Assembly (NCBI RefSeq): GCF_006542425.1
Contig: NZ_VFID01000004.1
Span: 372,001-436,000 of the forward strand
DNA length: 64,000 bases
Reading direction: 5' to 3'
Source of the DNA: Pseudoxanthomonas sp. z9
GTDB taxonomy: Bacteria; Pseudomonadota; Gammaproteobacteria; Xanthomonadales; Xanthomonadaceae
Shown here: in pieces, positions 35,643-43,980 of the stretch
How positions within the stretch are numbered: position 1 is the stretch's first letter
How the letters are laid out: every line of letters begins with the position of its first letter
Made by a program: the position numbers and the translations under genes
The notes under the pieces: model-generated
What the model was told of the DNA's origin: nothing
What the model saw: the letters and a program-made list of their open reading frames with translations, nothing else
Databases searched by the model: none

Positions 35643-36818
35643 ATGCTGCGCCGCCTGCTCCTCGTCGCCGCGCTCTGGCTGCTGGCGACATCGGCCTTCG
35701 CCGCGCCGCGCATCGGCGTGGCGACCATGCAGCCAGGCGAGGTGTTCTTCGAACGCTTCGGCCACAACGCCATCGTGGTGGTGGATCCCGCCACCGGCGC
35801 GGCCACTTCCTACAACTTCGGCTATTTCGATCCGGGCGAATCCGACTTCGTCGGCAACTTCGCGCGCGGAGTGATGCAGTACTACCTGGTCGATCTGCCG
35901 CTGGGCGAGGATCTGGCCCAGTACCGCGACGGCGGCCGCGGGGTGCGCCTGCAATGGCTGGACCTGCCGCCGGAACAGGCGCAGGCACTGGCCGCGGCGC
36001 TGGCCGCGCGGGCGCGGCCGGAGAACGCGCGCTACCGCTATGACTACTTCACCGCCAACTGCTCCACCCAGGTGCGCGATGCGCTGGACAACGCAATGGG
36101 CGGTGCGCTGAAGCCGCAACTGGCCGGCCGTTCGCGCGGCAATACCTATCGCAGCGAAAGCGTGCGGCTGGCCTCGCCCGCGACCTGGATGTGGCTGGGT
36201 TTCGACCTGGGCCTGGGGCCTTCGGCGGACCAGCCGATGTCGCGCTGGGAGGAAGCCTTCATCCCGATGCGTCTGGCCGATAGCCTGCGCGAGGCGAAGA
36301 ACGCCGCCGGCCGTCCGCTGGTACAGGCCGAGGAAGAACTGCTGCCGCACCGGATCGCGGCGGAACCGGCCGAGGCTCCGCGGCGCTGGTGGCCGTGGCT
36401 GATCGCTGGGCTGGTCGGCGCGGTCGTGCTGCTGCTGACCGGTCACCGGCATCCGCGTGCGGTGGCCGCAATCGCGTTGCCGTTCTGGACGCTGTGCGCG
36501 ATCGCCGGTGGCCTGCTGGTGTATCTGTGGGGCTTCAGCGAACACTGGGCCGCCTGGCGCAACCACAACCTGCTGCTGCTCAATCCGCTCTGTGTCCTGC
36601 TGCTGCCCGGCGCAATCGCCGTGCTGCGTCGCCGCAATCCGGGCCGGCTGTTCTCCATCGCCCTGCACCTGGTCGCGCTGTGCGCGCTGTTCGCATGGTT
36701 CGTGCAATGGCTGCCTTTCGCGTTCGGCTACCAGTTCAACCAGCCGTGGATTGCGTTGCTGCTGCCCGTCCACCTCGCTCTCGCATACGTATTCAGACGG
36801 TCACGTCACGCGGGCTGA
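35643..36818 (+). CDS. DUF4105 (Lnb_N-like) membrane protein beside corC
   Basis: A 391-residue protein: a signal peptide or first helix ending TSAFAA, a periplasmic DUF4105 domain (about 21-250), and four hydrophobic helices from about 250 to 390. The family blocks RFGHNAIVV (His41), YNFGYFD and YFTANCSTQVRDAL (Cys140) suggest a papain/NlpC-like Cys-His site. As I recall, DUF4105 proteins with this layout include Lnb, the lipoprotein N-acyltransferase of Bacteroides. It starts one base after corC, the place where lnt, the proteobacterial lipoprotein N-acyltransferase, is found in E. coli. Family call is fairly firm; enzymatic role is inference. Confidence 0.8.
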   Translation: MLRRLLLVAALWLLATSAFAAPRIGVATMQPGEVFFERFGHNAIVVVDPATGAATSYNFGYFDPGESDFVGNFARGVMQYYLVDLPLGEDLAQYRDGGRGVRLQWLDLPPEQAQALAAALAARARPENARYRYDYFTANCSTQVRDALDNAMGGALKPQLAGRSRGNTYRSESVRLASPATWMWLGFDLGLGPSADQPMSRWEEAFIPMRLADSLREAKNAAGRPLVQAEEELLPHRIAAEPAEAPRRWWPWLIAGLVGAVVLLLTGHRHPRAVAAIALPFWTLCAIAGGLLVYLWGFSEHWAAWRNHNLLLLNPLCVLLLPGAIAVLRRRNPGRLFSIALHLVALCALFAWFVQWLPFAFGYQFNQPWIALLLPVHLALAYVFRRSRHAG

Positions 36819-36858
36819 CGCAGGATGCGGCCTTCCCGCCGCATCCCGCAGGATCCGC

Positions 36859-38880
36859 ATGCTGATTCGACTGTTCGCCCTGACCGTCCTGTCGCTTCCG
36901 CTCGTGGCGCTGGCGGCGCCGCCGGTGCGCGTCAACTCGCCCGACGGGCGCATCGTGGTGGAACTGGATTCCGATCCCGACGGCCGCCCGACCTATGCGG
37001 TGCGGCGCGACGGCAAGCCGCTGCTGGCGCCGTCGCGGCTGGGCTTCCTGCTGGTCGACACGCCGAAGCTGGACCGCGCCATCGCGGTGACCGCCGCGCG
37101 CACGCGCAGCTTCGACGAAACCTGGGAACAGCCCTGGGGCGAACGCCGCCGCATCCGCAATCGCTACAACGAACTGCGGGTGACCCTGGTCGAGAACGCC
37201 AAGCCGCGTCGGCACCTGGATCTGGTGTTCCGCGTGTACGACGACGGCCTCGGTTTCCGTTACGAGTTCCCGCGCCAGGAGAGCTTGTCGACGGTGAGGA
37301 TCCGCGAGGAGCTGACCGAGTTCACCCTCGCCGGCGACGCCACCGCGTGGTGGATTCCGGCCGGCGAATGGAACCGCGAGGAATACCTGTACCACCGCAC
37401 GCCGGTGGAGGCGGTCGGCGACGCGCAGACGCCGATCACCTTCCGGCTGGCCGACGGCACCCATCTGTCGATCCATGAAGCCGCGCTGGTCGACTATTCG
37501 GGCATGAACCTCACCCGCGTCGAAGGCCGGCGGTTGAAGGCATCGCTGACACCCGGCATCGATGGCGCCAAGGTGATCCGTGAAGCACCGTTCAACACGC
37601 CTTGGCGCACCCTGCAGATCGCCGATGACGCGGGCGGACTGGTGACCTCCAGTTTGATCCTCAATCTCAACGAACCGAACGTGCTGGGCGACGTGTCGTG
37701 GGTCAGGCCGATGAAGTACGTCGGCGTGTGGTGGGAAATGCACCTGGACACCAAGACCTGGGCCTCCGGCCCGCGCCACGGCGCGACCAACGAGAACGTG
37801 ATGAAGCACATCGACTTCGCCGCGAAGCACGGCTTCGGCGGCGTGCTGGTCGAGGGGTGGAACGTCGGCTGGGACGGCGACTGGTTCGGCAACGGCGAGG
37901 ATTTCAGCTTCACCCGCTCGTATCCCGACTTCGATCTGGAGAAGCTGGGCGCCTACGCGAAATCAAAGGGTGTCGTACTGATCGGCCATCACGAGACCTC
38001 CGCCAACGCTGCCCACTACGAATCGCAGATGGGTGCCGCGTTCGACCTGTACGAGCGGGTCGGCGTGCCGGCGGTCAAGACCGGCTACGTGTCCGACGCC
38101 GGCCAGGCCAAGGTGATCGGTGCCGACGGCAAGATCCACTACGCCTGGCACGAAGGCCAGGATATGGCCCGCCATCACCTGAAGGTGGTGACCGAAGCGG
38201 CCAGGCGCCACATCGCCATCAACGCCCACGAGCCCATCAAGGACACCGGCCTGCGCCGTACCTATCCCAACTGGATCTCGCGCGAGGGTGCGCGCGGCAT
38301 GGAGTACAACGCCTGGGGCAACCCGGGCAATCCGCCCGAGCACGAGGCGATGCTGGTGTTCACCCGCCTGCTGGCCGGGCCGATGGATTTCACTCCCGGC
38401 ATCTTCGGCATGAAGACGCGTTCGCCGGACGGCGTGGCGACCACCTGGGCCAAGCAGCTCGCCCTCTACGTGGTGATCTACAGCCCGATCCAGATGGCCG
38501 CGGATCTGCTGGAGAACTACGAGGCCAACCCGGGCCCGTTCCAGTTCATCAAGGACGTGCCGGTCGATTGGGAAGAGACCCGCGTGCTCAATGGCGAAGT
38601 CGGCGACTACGTGACCCTCGTGCGCAAGGAGCGCGGGGGCGACAACTGGTACCTGGGCGCCATCACCGACGAGGAGCCGCGCACGCTGAAGGCGCCGCTG
38701 TCGTTCCTGGATCCCGGCCGCCGCTACACCGCGCAGATTTACCGCGATGGTCCAAGGGCCGACTGGAAGGGCCAGCGCGAGGACATCGTCATCGAGGAGC
38801 GCGAGGTGGGATCGACCGATACGCTGGACCTCAAGCTCGCACCCGGCGGCGGCCAGGCGATCCGCTTCGTGGCCCGGTAG
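36859..38880 (+). CDS. glycoside hydrolase family 97 (alpha-glucosidase-like)
   Basis: A 673-residue secreted glycosidase. AGGAT lies before the ATG, which opens a signal peptide ending VALAAPP. The N-terminal beta-sandwich (VNSPDGRIVVELD), a TIM barrel from about residue 270 (GVWWEMHLDTKTWASG), and a C-terminal beta domain follow the GH97 plan. Blocks INAHEPIKDTGLRRTYPN and REGARGMEYNAWG carry family carboxylates. At the site where retaining members have an aspartate after V-K the protein reads VKTGYV, which suggests the inverting alpha-glucosidase subgroup (SusB-like). There are no starch-utilisation neighbours. Confidence 0.9.
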   Translation: MLIRLFALTVLSLPLVALAAPPVRVNSPDGRIVVELDSDPDGRPTYAVRRDGKPLLAPSRLGFLLVDTPKLDRAIAVTAARTRSFDETWEQPWGERRRIRNRYNELRVTLVENAKPRRHLDLVFRVYDDGLGFRYEFPRQESLSTVRIREELTEFTLAGDATAWWIPAGEWNREEYLYHRTPVEAVGDAQTPITFRLADGTHLSIHEAALVDYSGMNLTRVEGRRLKASLTPGIDGAKVIREAPFNTPWRTLQIADDAGGLVTSSLILNLNEPNVLGDVSWVRPMKYVGVWWEMHLDTKTWASGPRHGATNENVMKHIDFAAKHGFGGVLVEGWNVGWDGDWFGNGEDFSFTRSYPDFDLEKLGAYAKSKGVVLIGHHETSANAAHYESQMGAAFDLYERVGVPAVKTGYVSDAGQAKVIGADGKIHYAWHEGQDMARHHLKVVTEAARRHIAINAHEPIKDTGLRRTYPNWISREGARGMEYNAWGNPGNPPEHEAMLVFTRLLAGPMDFTPGIFGMKTRSPDGVATTWAKQLALYVVIYSPIQMAADLLENYEANPGPFQFIKDVPVDWEETRVLNGEVGDYVTLVRKERGGDNWYLGAITDEEPRTLKAPLSFLDPGRRYTAQIYRDGPRADWKGQREDIVIEEREVGSTDTLDLKLAPGGGQAIRFVAR

Positions 38881-38892
38881 AGCCGCCCGCCT

Positions 38893-39002
38893 TGTAGGAG
38901 CGACGTGAGTCGCGACCGCCATCCCACCGTACAGGAACTCCCGGCCGCGCTGGCAACGTCTGGCCATGGGGGCCGCGGGCCGCGACTCACGTCGCTCCTG
39001 CA
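38893..39002. repeat. REP/REPIN-like inverted repeat, copy 3
   Basis: The left arm starts TTGTAGGAGCGACGTGAGTC and the right arm ends ACTCACGTCGCTCCTGCA, separated by about 62 bases, longer than in the other copies. It fills the gap between the GH97 gene and corA. Confidence 0.85.
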
Positions 39003-39058
39003 CGCGGCATGCCGGCGACCGCTTGCCGCTCAAGGTCAACTGGCGCACGATCCGGCAC

Positions 39059-40075
39059 ATGAACCAATCGCCCTCGCTGAACCCGGTCCAGAACGCCCTG
39101 CCCTCCTGCGTCATCAACTGCGTGGTCTATGACCAGCACGGCAAGCGCCGGGACATCGGCCTGGATGAAATCAGTGACGTGCTGGCGGTGGACGATGGCA
39201 CGTTCATCTGGGTCGGCCTGTACGAGCCGGCCGATTCGGTGCTGGAGAAGCTGCAGGAGGAATTCTGCCTGCATGACCTGGCGGTCGAGGATGCGCAGAA
39301 CGCGCACCAGCGACCGAAGCTGGAAGCCTATGGCAATTCCCTGTTCATCGTCATGCAGACCGCGCAGGTGGTGGACGATCGGATCCGCTACGGCGAGACC
39401 CACGCCTTCCTCGGCCCGCGCTACCTGGTCACCGTGCGCCATGGCGCCTCGCTGTCCTACGCGCCCGTGCGCGAGCGCGTGCAGCGCGAACCGGACCTGC
39501 TGGGACTGGGACCGTCGTACGGTCTGTACGCGGTGCTCGACTTCATCGTCGACAACTACCGCCCGATCGTCGACGAGTTCCGCCAGACCTTGGACACGCT
39601 GGAGAAGGACATCTTTGCCGACACCTACCGTCGGGTGACCGTGGTCAAGCTGTACGAACTCAAGCGCGAGCTGACCAAGATGCGGCTGGCGGTGGCGCCG
39701 CTGCAGGACGTGGTGGCGCAACTGTCGCGTACGCAGAGCGCGCTGATCCCGGAAGAGGTGCGGTTGTACTTCCGCGATGTCCACGACCACGTGCTGCGGG
39801 TCAACGAATCCACCGACACCCTGCGCGAGATGCTGACCACCGCGCTGAGCGTCAACCTGTCGCTGGTGACCCTGGCCCAGGGCGAGACGGTCAAGCGCCT
39901 CGGTGCCTGGGCGGCGCTGCTGGCCGCGCCTACCCTGATCACCAGTTGGTATGGCATGAACTTCGAGCACATGCCGGAACTGGCGGGCCGGTTCTCCTAT
40001 CCGCTGCTGATGATCGGCGTGGCGGCGGTCTGCATCGGCCTGTATCGCCTGTTCAAGCGCGTGCGCTGGCTGTGA
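39059..40075 (+). CDS. corA: CorA family magnesium/cobalt transporter
   Basis: A 338-residue channel subunit. The start at 39059 gives MNQSPSLNPVQ; an in-frame ATG at 38966 would lie within the repeat element. A soluble N-terminal domain with long helices leads into two C-terminal helices. The selectivity motif is YGMNFEHMPEL. CorA forms homopentamers in the inner membrane that carry Mg2+, Co2+ and Ni2+. It is transcribed alone. Confidence 0.95.
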   Translation: MNQSPSLNPVQNALPSCVINCVVYDQHGKRRDIGLDEISDVLAVDDGTFIWVGLYEPADSVLEKLQEEFCLHDLAVEDAQNAHQRPKLEAYGNSLFIVMQTAQVVDDRIRYGETHAFLGPRYLVTVRHGASLSYAPVRERVQREPDLLGLGPSYGLYAVLDFIVDNYRPIVDEFRQTLDTLEKDIFADTYRRVTVVKLYELKRELTKMRLAVAPLQDVVAQLSRTQSALIPEEVRLYFRDVHDHVLRVNESTDTLREMLTTALSVNLSLVTLAQGETVKRLGAWAALLAAPTLITSWYGMNFEHMPELAGRFSYPLLMIGVAAVCIGLYRLFKRVRWL

Positions 40076-40098
40076 CGATCCGGTGACCGCCGGCCGGT

Positions 40099-40137
40099 TT
40101 CGACCAAAGTCGAAGGCGGGAATCCGGCTTACGGATT
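40099..40137. promoter_or_regulatory. paired inverted repeats upstream of cstA
   Basis: TTCGAC-CAAA-GTCGAA (40099-40114) and AATCCG-GCTTA-CGGATT (40121-40137) are two perfect short inverted repeats in the 117-base gap before cstA. They are candidates for regulator binding sites; no T run follows, so neither looks like a corA terminator. Confidence 0.4.
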
Positions 40138-40192
40138 GACCCTCCCCCGGCATCGGAGGACTCTAGCGGCAGTCTCCGTGGAGGGTGGATTC

Positions 40193-42265
40193 ATGAAAGG
40201 TCTGTCGAAACTCGGCTGGGCGGCGCTGGCCGTACTCGGCGCGTTCGCGCTGGGCACGGTCGCGCTGCGCCGGGGCGAACACATCAACGCGATCTGGATC
40301 GTCACCGCAGCGGTTTCGATCTACCTGATCGCGTACCGCTTCTACGCGCAGTTCATCGCCAGCCGGGTCATGCAACTGGATCCCACCCGGGCCACGCCGG
40401 CGGTGCTGCGCAACGACGGCCTGGACTACGTGCCCACCAACAAGCACGTGCTGTTCGGCCATCATTTCGCCGCCATCGCCGGTGCCGGCCCGCTGGTCGG
40501 CCCGGTGCTGGCCGCGCAGATGGGCTACCTGCCCGGCCTGCTGTGGCTGGTGGTCGGCGTGGTGCTGGCCGGCGCGGTGCAGGACTTCATGGTGCTGTTC
40601 ATTTCCAGCCGCCGCGACGCGCGCTCGCTGGGTGATCTGGTGCGCGAGGAAATGGGGCAGATTCCCGGCACCATCGCGCTGTTCGGCGCCTTCCTGATCA
40701 TGATCATCATCCTGGCGGTGCTGGCGATGGTGGTGGTCAATGCACTGGCTGAAAGTCCGTGGGGCATGTTCACCGTGGCCGCGACCATGCCGATCGCGAT
40801 CCTGATGGGCATCTACATGCGCTATATCCGGCCTGGCCGGATCGGCGAGATTTCGGTGGTCGGCCTGCTCCTGCTGCTGGGCGCGATCTGGCTGGGCGGC
40901 AAGGTCGCCGCGGATCCCGTCTGGGGCCCGGCGTTCACCTTCTCCAAGGAATCCATCACCTGGATGATGGTCGCCTACGGCTTCATCGCTTCGGTGCTGC
41001 CGGTTTGGCTGCTGCTGGCGCCGCGCGACTACCTGTCCACCTTCCTCAAGATCGGCACCATCGTCGCGCTGGCGATCGGCATCCTGATCGTGATGCCGGA
41101 TCTGAAGATGCCGGCGGTGACCGAGTACGCCCGCACCGGCATGGGTCCGGTCTGGACCGGCGGCCTGTTCCCGTTCCTGTTCATCACCATCGCCTGCGGC
41201 GCGGTGTCCGGCTTCCACGCGCTGATTTCCTCCGGGACCACGCCCAAGCTGCTGGCCAGCGAGCGTCACATGCCCTACATCGGCTACGGCGGCATGCTGA
41301 TGGAATCCTTCGTCGCGGTGATGGCGCTGGTCGCGGCCTCGATCATCGAACCGGGCGTGTATTTCGCGATGAATTCGCCGCCGGCCGCGGTCGGCAGCGA
41401 CGTGGTCGCGGTCGCCGCCAAGGTCAGCGAATGGGGCTTCGCCATCAGTCCCGACGTGCTCACCGCCACCGCCAAGGACATCGGTGAAAGCACCATCCTC
41501 AACCGGGCCGGCGGCGCCCCCACGCTGGCGGTGGGCATCGCCCAGATCCTGCACAGCGTGCTGCCGGGCGAGGACACGATGGCGTTCTGGTACCACTTCG
41601 CGATCCTGTTCGAAGCCTTGTTCATCCTGACCGCGGTCGATGCAGGCACCCGCGCGGGTCGTTTCATGCTGCAGGACCTGCTCGGCAACTTCGTTCCCGC
41701 CATGCGCCGTACCGAGTCCTGGACCGCCAATATCATCGGCACCGCCGGCTGCGTGGCGTTGTGGGGTTACCTGCTGTATACGGGCGTGACCGATCCGTTC
41801 GGCGGCATCAAGACCCTGTGGCCGTTGTTCGGCATTTCCAACCAGATGCTGGCGGGTATCGCGCTGATGCTGGGCACCGTGGTGCTGTTCAAGATGAAGC
41901 GCGATCGCTATGCCTGGGTCACCGCGGTTCCGGCGGTATGGCTGCTGCTGTGCACGACCACCGCGGGCCTGCTGAAGATCTTCGACAGCAACCCGGCGCA
42001 GGGTTTCCTGGCGCAAGCCCACAAGTACCAGGCCGCCATCGCCTCGGGCAGCATCACCGCCCCGGCCAAGACCATGGGCGAGATGCACAAGATCGTGGTC
42101 AACGCCTACGTCAACACCGGGCTGACCGCACTGTTCCTGTTCGTGGTCGCGGCGATCCTGTTCTACTCGATCAAGACCATCCTCGCCGCCCGCCGCAGCA
42201 CGGTGCGCACCGACCGCGAGACGCCATACGTGCAGGTCGATCCGCAGCAACTGGCGAACCTGTGA
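40193..42265 (+). CDS. cstA: carbon starvation protein CstA (peptide/pyruvate permease)
   Basis: A 690-residue inner-membrane protein with about 16-18 helices. The start at 40193 has the strong site GGAGGG. Family blocks include [37 protein letters not shown] split over residues 90-125, and [18 protein letters not shown]. CstA and its paralogue BtsT move pyruvate and are also linked to peptide uptake during carbon starvation. The stop overlaps the start of the ybdD-like gene as TGATG. Confidence 0.95.
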   Translation: MKGLSKLGWAALAVLGAFALGTVALRRGEHINAIWIVTAAVSIYLIAYRFYAQFIASRVMQLDPTRATPAVLRNDGLDYVPTNKHVLFGHHFAAIAGAGPLVGPVLAAQMGYLPGLLWLVVGVVLAGAVQDFMVLFISSRRDARSLGDLVREEMGQIPGTIALFGAFLIMIIILAVLAMVVVNALAESPWGMFTVAATMPIAILMGIYMRYIRPGRIGEISVVGLLLLLGAIWLGGKVAADPVWGPAFTFSKESITWMMVAYGFIASVLPVWLLLAPRDYLSTFLKIGTIVALAIGILIVMPDLKMPAVTEYARTGMGPVWTGGLFPFLFITIACGAVSGFHALISSGTTPKLLASERHMPYIGYGGMLMESFVAVMALVAASIIEPGVYFAMNSPPAAVGSDVVAVAAKVSEWGFAISPDVLTATAKDIGESTILNRAGGAPTLAVGIAQILHSVLPGEDTMAFWYHFAILFEALFILTAVDAGTRAGRFMLQDLLGNFVPAMRRTESWTANIIGTAGCVALWGYLLYTGVTDPFGGIKTLWPLFGISNQMLAGIALMLGTVVLFKMKRDRYAWVTAVPAVWLLLCTTTAGLLKIFDSNPAQGFLAQAHKYQAAIASGSITAPAKTMGEMHKIVVNAYVNTGLTALFLFVVAAILFYSIKTILAARRSTVRTDRETPYVQVDPQQLANL

Positions 42266-42489
42266 TGGGTACCGCGCTCGTTCCCGTCAGCCACTACCAG
42301 ATGCACCGCCGGGTGTGGCGCCGGCTGGTGCAGACGGCACGGCTGTGCTGCGGCGTGCCGGACTACGACAACTATGTCCGGCACATGCTGGAGAAGCATC
42401 CGGACCGCGAGATCATGGATTACCGTACCTTCTTCCGCGAGCGTCAGGAGGCGCGCTATGGCGGCAGGAGCGGCTTCCGCTGCTGCTGA
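42265..42489 (+). CDS. ybdD: YbdD/YjiX family small protein
   Basis: A 74-residue protein of the YbdD/YjiX family, recognised by [35 protein letters not shown] in parts, and a C-terminal cysteine pair. The family is nearly always encoded directly after cstA or btsT, and the E. coli members are needed for full transporter activity. The start shares one base with the cstA stop. Confidence 0.92.
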   Translation: MGTALVPVSHYQMHRRVWRRLVQTARLCCGVPDYDNYVRHMLEKHPDREIMDYRTFFRERQEARYGGRSGFRCC

Positions 42490-42510
42490 AATTGCCGGTC
42501 TTCCGAAAAG

Positions 42511-42540
42511 AAAGGGCGAAGCCAAGCTTCGCCCTTTTTT
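42511..42540 (+). terminator. Rho-independent terminator of cstA-ybdD
   Basis: A 12-bp perfect stem (42511-42522 with 42526-42537) with a three-base loop is followed by a T run. It lies 21 bases after the ybdD stop and just before repeat copy 4. Confidence 0.92.
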
Positions 42541-42550
42541 GGTTTTCTCC

Positions 42551-42611
42551 GTAGGAGCGACGTAAGTCGCGACCGGATACGATTCCTTGTCGCGACTCGC
42601 GTCGTTCCTAC
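42551..42611. repeat. REP/REPIN-like inverted repeat, copy 4
   Basis: The left arm starts GTAGGAGCGACGTAAGTCGC and the right arm ends CGACTCGCGTCGTTCCTAC; the arms have drifted by a few bases. It lies between the cstA-ybdD terminator and the convergent DUF819 gene. Confidence 0.85.
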
Positions 42612-42625
42612 ATTGCTGACCGCCG

Positions 42626-43882
42626 TCAGCCCTGGCCCGCCATCGCGCGCAGGATGATGCCGACCAGGTAGGCCGCGCCGGTACCGGTGGCGTAGCCCAG
42701 GGTGCCGAGTAGCACGCCCACCGGCGCCAATGCCGGATGGAACGCGGTCGCCAGTACCGGTGCCGAAGCCGGACCGCCGATGTTGCTCTGCGAGGCAATC
42801 GCGAAATAGAAGAACGGCGTTCGCAGCAGCTTGCCCACGCCCCACAGCAGCACGATATGCACCGCGATCCACATCACGCCGAGCAGGAACAGCCACGGAC
42901 GTTCCAGCAGCGCCAGCAGATCCATCTGCATGCCGATGCAGGCGATCAGGAAATACAGGAACAGCGAGCCCCATTTGGACGCGCCCACGCCTTCCAGCGT
43001 GCGCATGCGGGTGAAGCTCAGCAGCAGCCCGGCGAAGGTCGCCAGCAGCACCACCCATACGAACGGCTTGTCCAGGCTCACCATCGGTGACCATGCGACA
43101 TTGGCCGCGAACCAGTCCGCCAGCGGTGCGGCGACCGCATGCGCCAGGCCCACGGTACCGAACGCCACGCCGCCCAGCACCATCAGGTCGGTGAGCGTGG
43201 GGATGCGCGCGTGCTGGGCCTGGTAGCTGGCAATCCGCTCGCGCAGTTCGTCGATGGCCGAGGTATCGGCGCCACTATGGCGATCCAGCGCCGGCGCACG
43301 CGCGGCGAAGAAGATCAACACCGCCATCCACACATAGCCCACGCCGACGTCGACCACCGCGAACTGGCCGAAGGTGGTCGCGTTGACCTCGAAGATCTCC
43401 TTCATCGCCAGCATGTTGGCGCCACCACCAATCCAGCTGCCGGCCAGCGCGGCCATGCCCGCCCAGGTATCACCGGCAACGGTTTCGGGGTGGAACCAGC
43501 CCATCAGCTTGAAGGCCACCACCGCGCCCAGCATGATGCTCAGCACCGCGGCGACGTACATCACCAGCATCTTCCAGCCCAGGCCGAGGATGCCCTTCAG
43601 GTCGATGCTCAGGGTCAGCAGCACCAGCGCGGCAGGCAGGAACACGTCGCGCGCCACCGGGTTGTAGAGCTTGGTGTTCTCGCCGTCGATCAGGCCGATG
43701 GTGTTGTAGACGCCGGGGATGAAGTAGCACAGCAGCAGCGCCGGCACGAAGCCGTAGAACTTGCGCAGGAAGCGGTTCTCGCTGCCGGAGGTCCAGAAGA
43801 TCGCGCCCAGGGTGGCCGCGATCAGGCCGAACACGATGATGTCGTTGGTGATGAGTGCGCCGCCGGTGCCTGCTGCCGCCAT
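42626..43882 (-). CDS. DUF819 family membrane protein (YjcL-like)
   Basis: A 418-residue inner-membrane protein with about ten to twelve helices. The start at 43882 has GGAG nine bases upstream; an in-frame GTG at 43939 would extend into the terminator of the next gene. Blocks such as GSWIGGGANMLAMKE and FYFAIASQSNIGGPASAPVLA, with paired glycine-rich half-helices, match DUF819 (YjcL). These resemble sodium-coupled amino acid or carboxylate carriers, but no substrate is established. It follows the S9 peptidase gene on the same strand beyond a terminator. Confidence 0.85.
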   Translation of the reverse strand: MAAAGTGGALITNDIIVFGLIAATLGAIFWTSGSENRFLRKFYGFVPALLLCYFIPGVYNTIGLIDGENTKLYNPVARDVFLPAALVLLTLSIDLKGILGLGWKMLVMYVAAVLSIMLGAVVAFKLMGWFHPETVAGDTWAGMAALAGSWIGGGANMLAMKEIFEVNATTFGQFAVVDVGVGYVWMAVLIFFAARAPALDRHSGADTSAIDELRERIASYQAQHARIPTLTDLMVLGGVAFGTVGLAHAVAAPLADWFAANVAWSPMVSLDKPFVWVVLLATFAGLLLSFTRMRTLEGVGASKWGSLFLYFLIACIGMQMDLLALLERPWLFLLGVMWIAVHIVLLWGVGKLLRTPFFYFAIASQSNIGGPASAPVLATAFHPALAPVGVLLGTLGYATGTGAAYLVGIILRAMAGQG

Positions 43883-43946
43883 CCGGTATGTCTCCCCTGG
43901 TGATGAAAGCGTGCCCCGGCCCAGCCGTTTCCCTGGCACAAAAAAA

Positions 43947-43972
43947 GGGCACGCCGCGAAGGCGGCGTGCCC
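43947..43972 (-). terminator. Rho-independent terminator of the S9 peptidase gene
   Basis: An 11-bp stem (43947-43957 with 43962-43972) around a four-base loop is followed on the minus strand by seven or more T. It lies ten bases after the peptidase stop and upstream of the DUF819 start. Confidence 0.92.
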
Positions 43973-43980
43973 CGTGTGCG

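Noticed and set aside
21604-42611. Repeated inverted elements as a CRISPR array or rRNA-like RNA genes
   Set aside because: The copies are kilobases apart, have no regular spacers, and no cas genes are present. They fit REP/REPIN elements instead.
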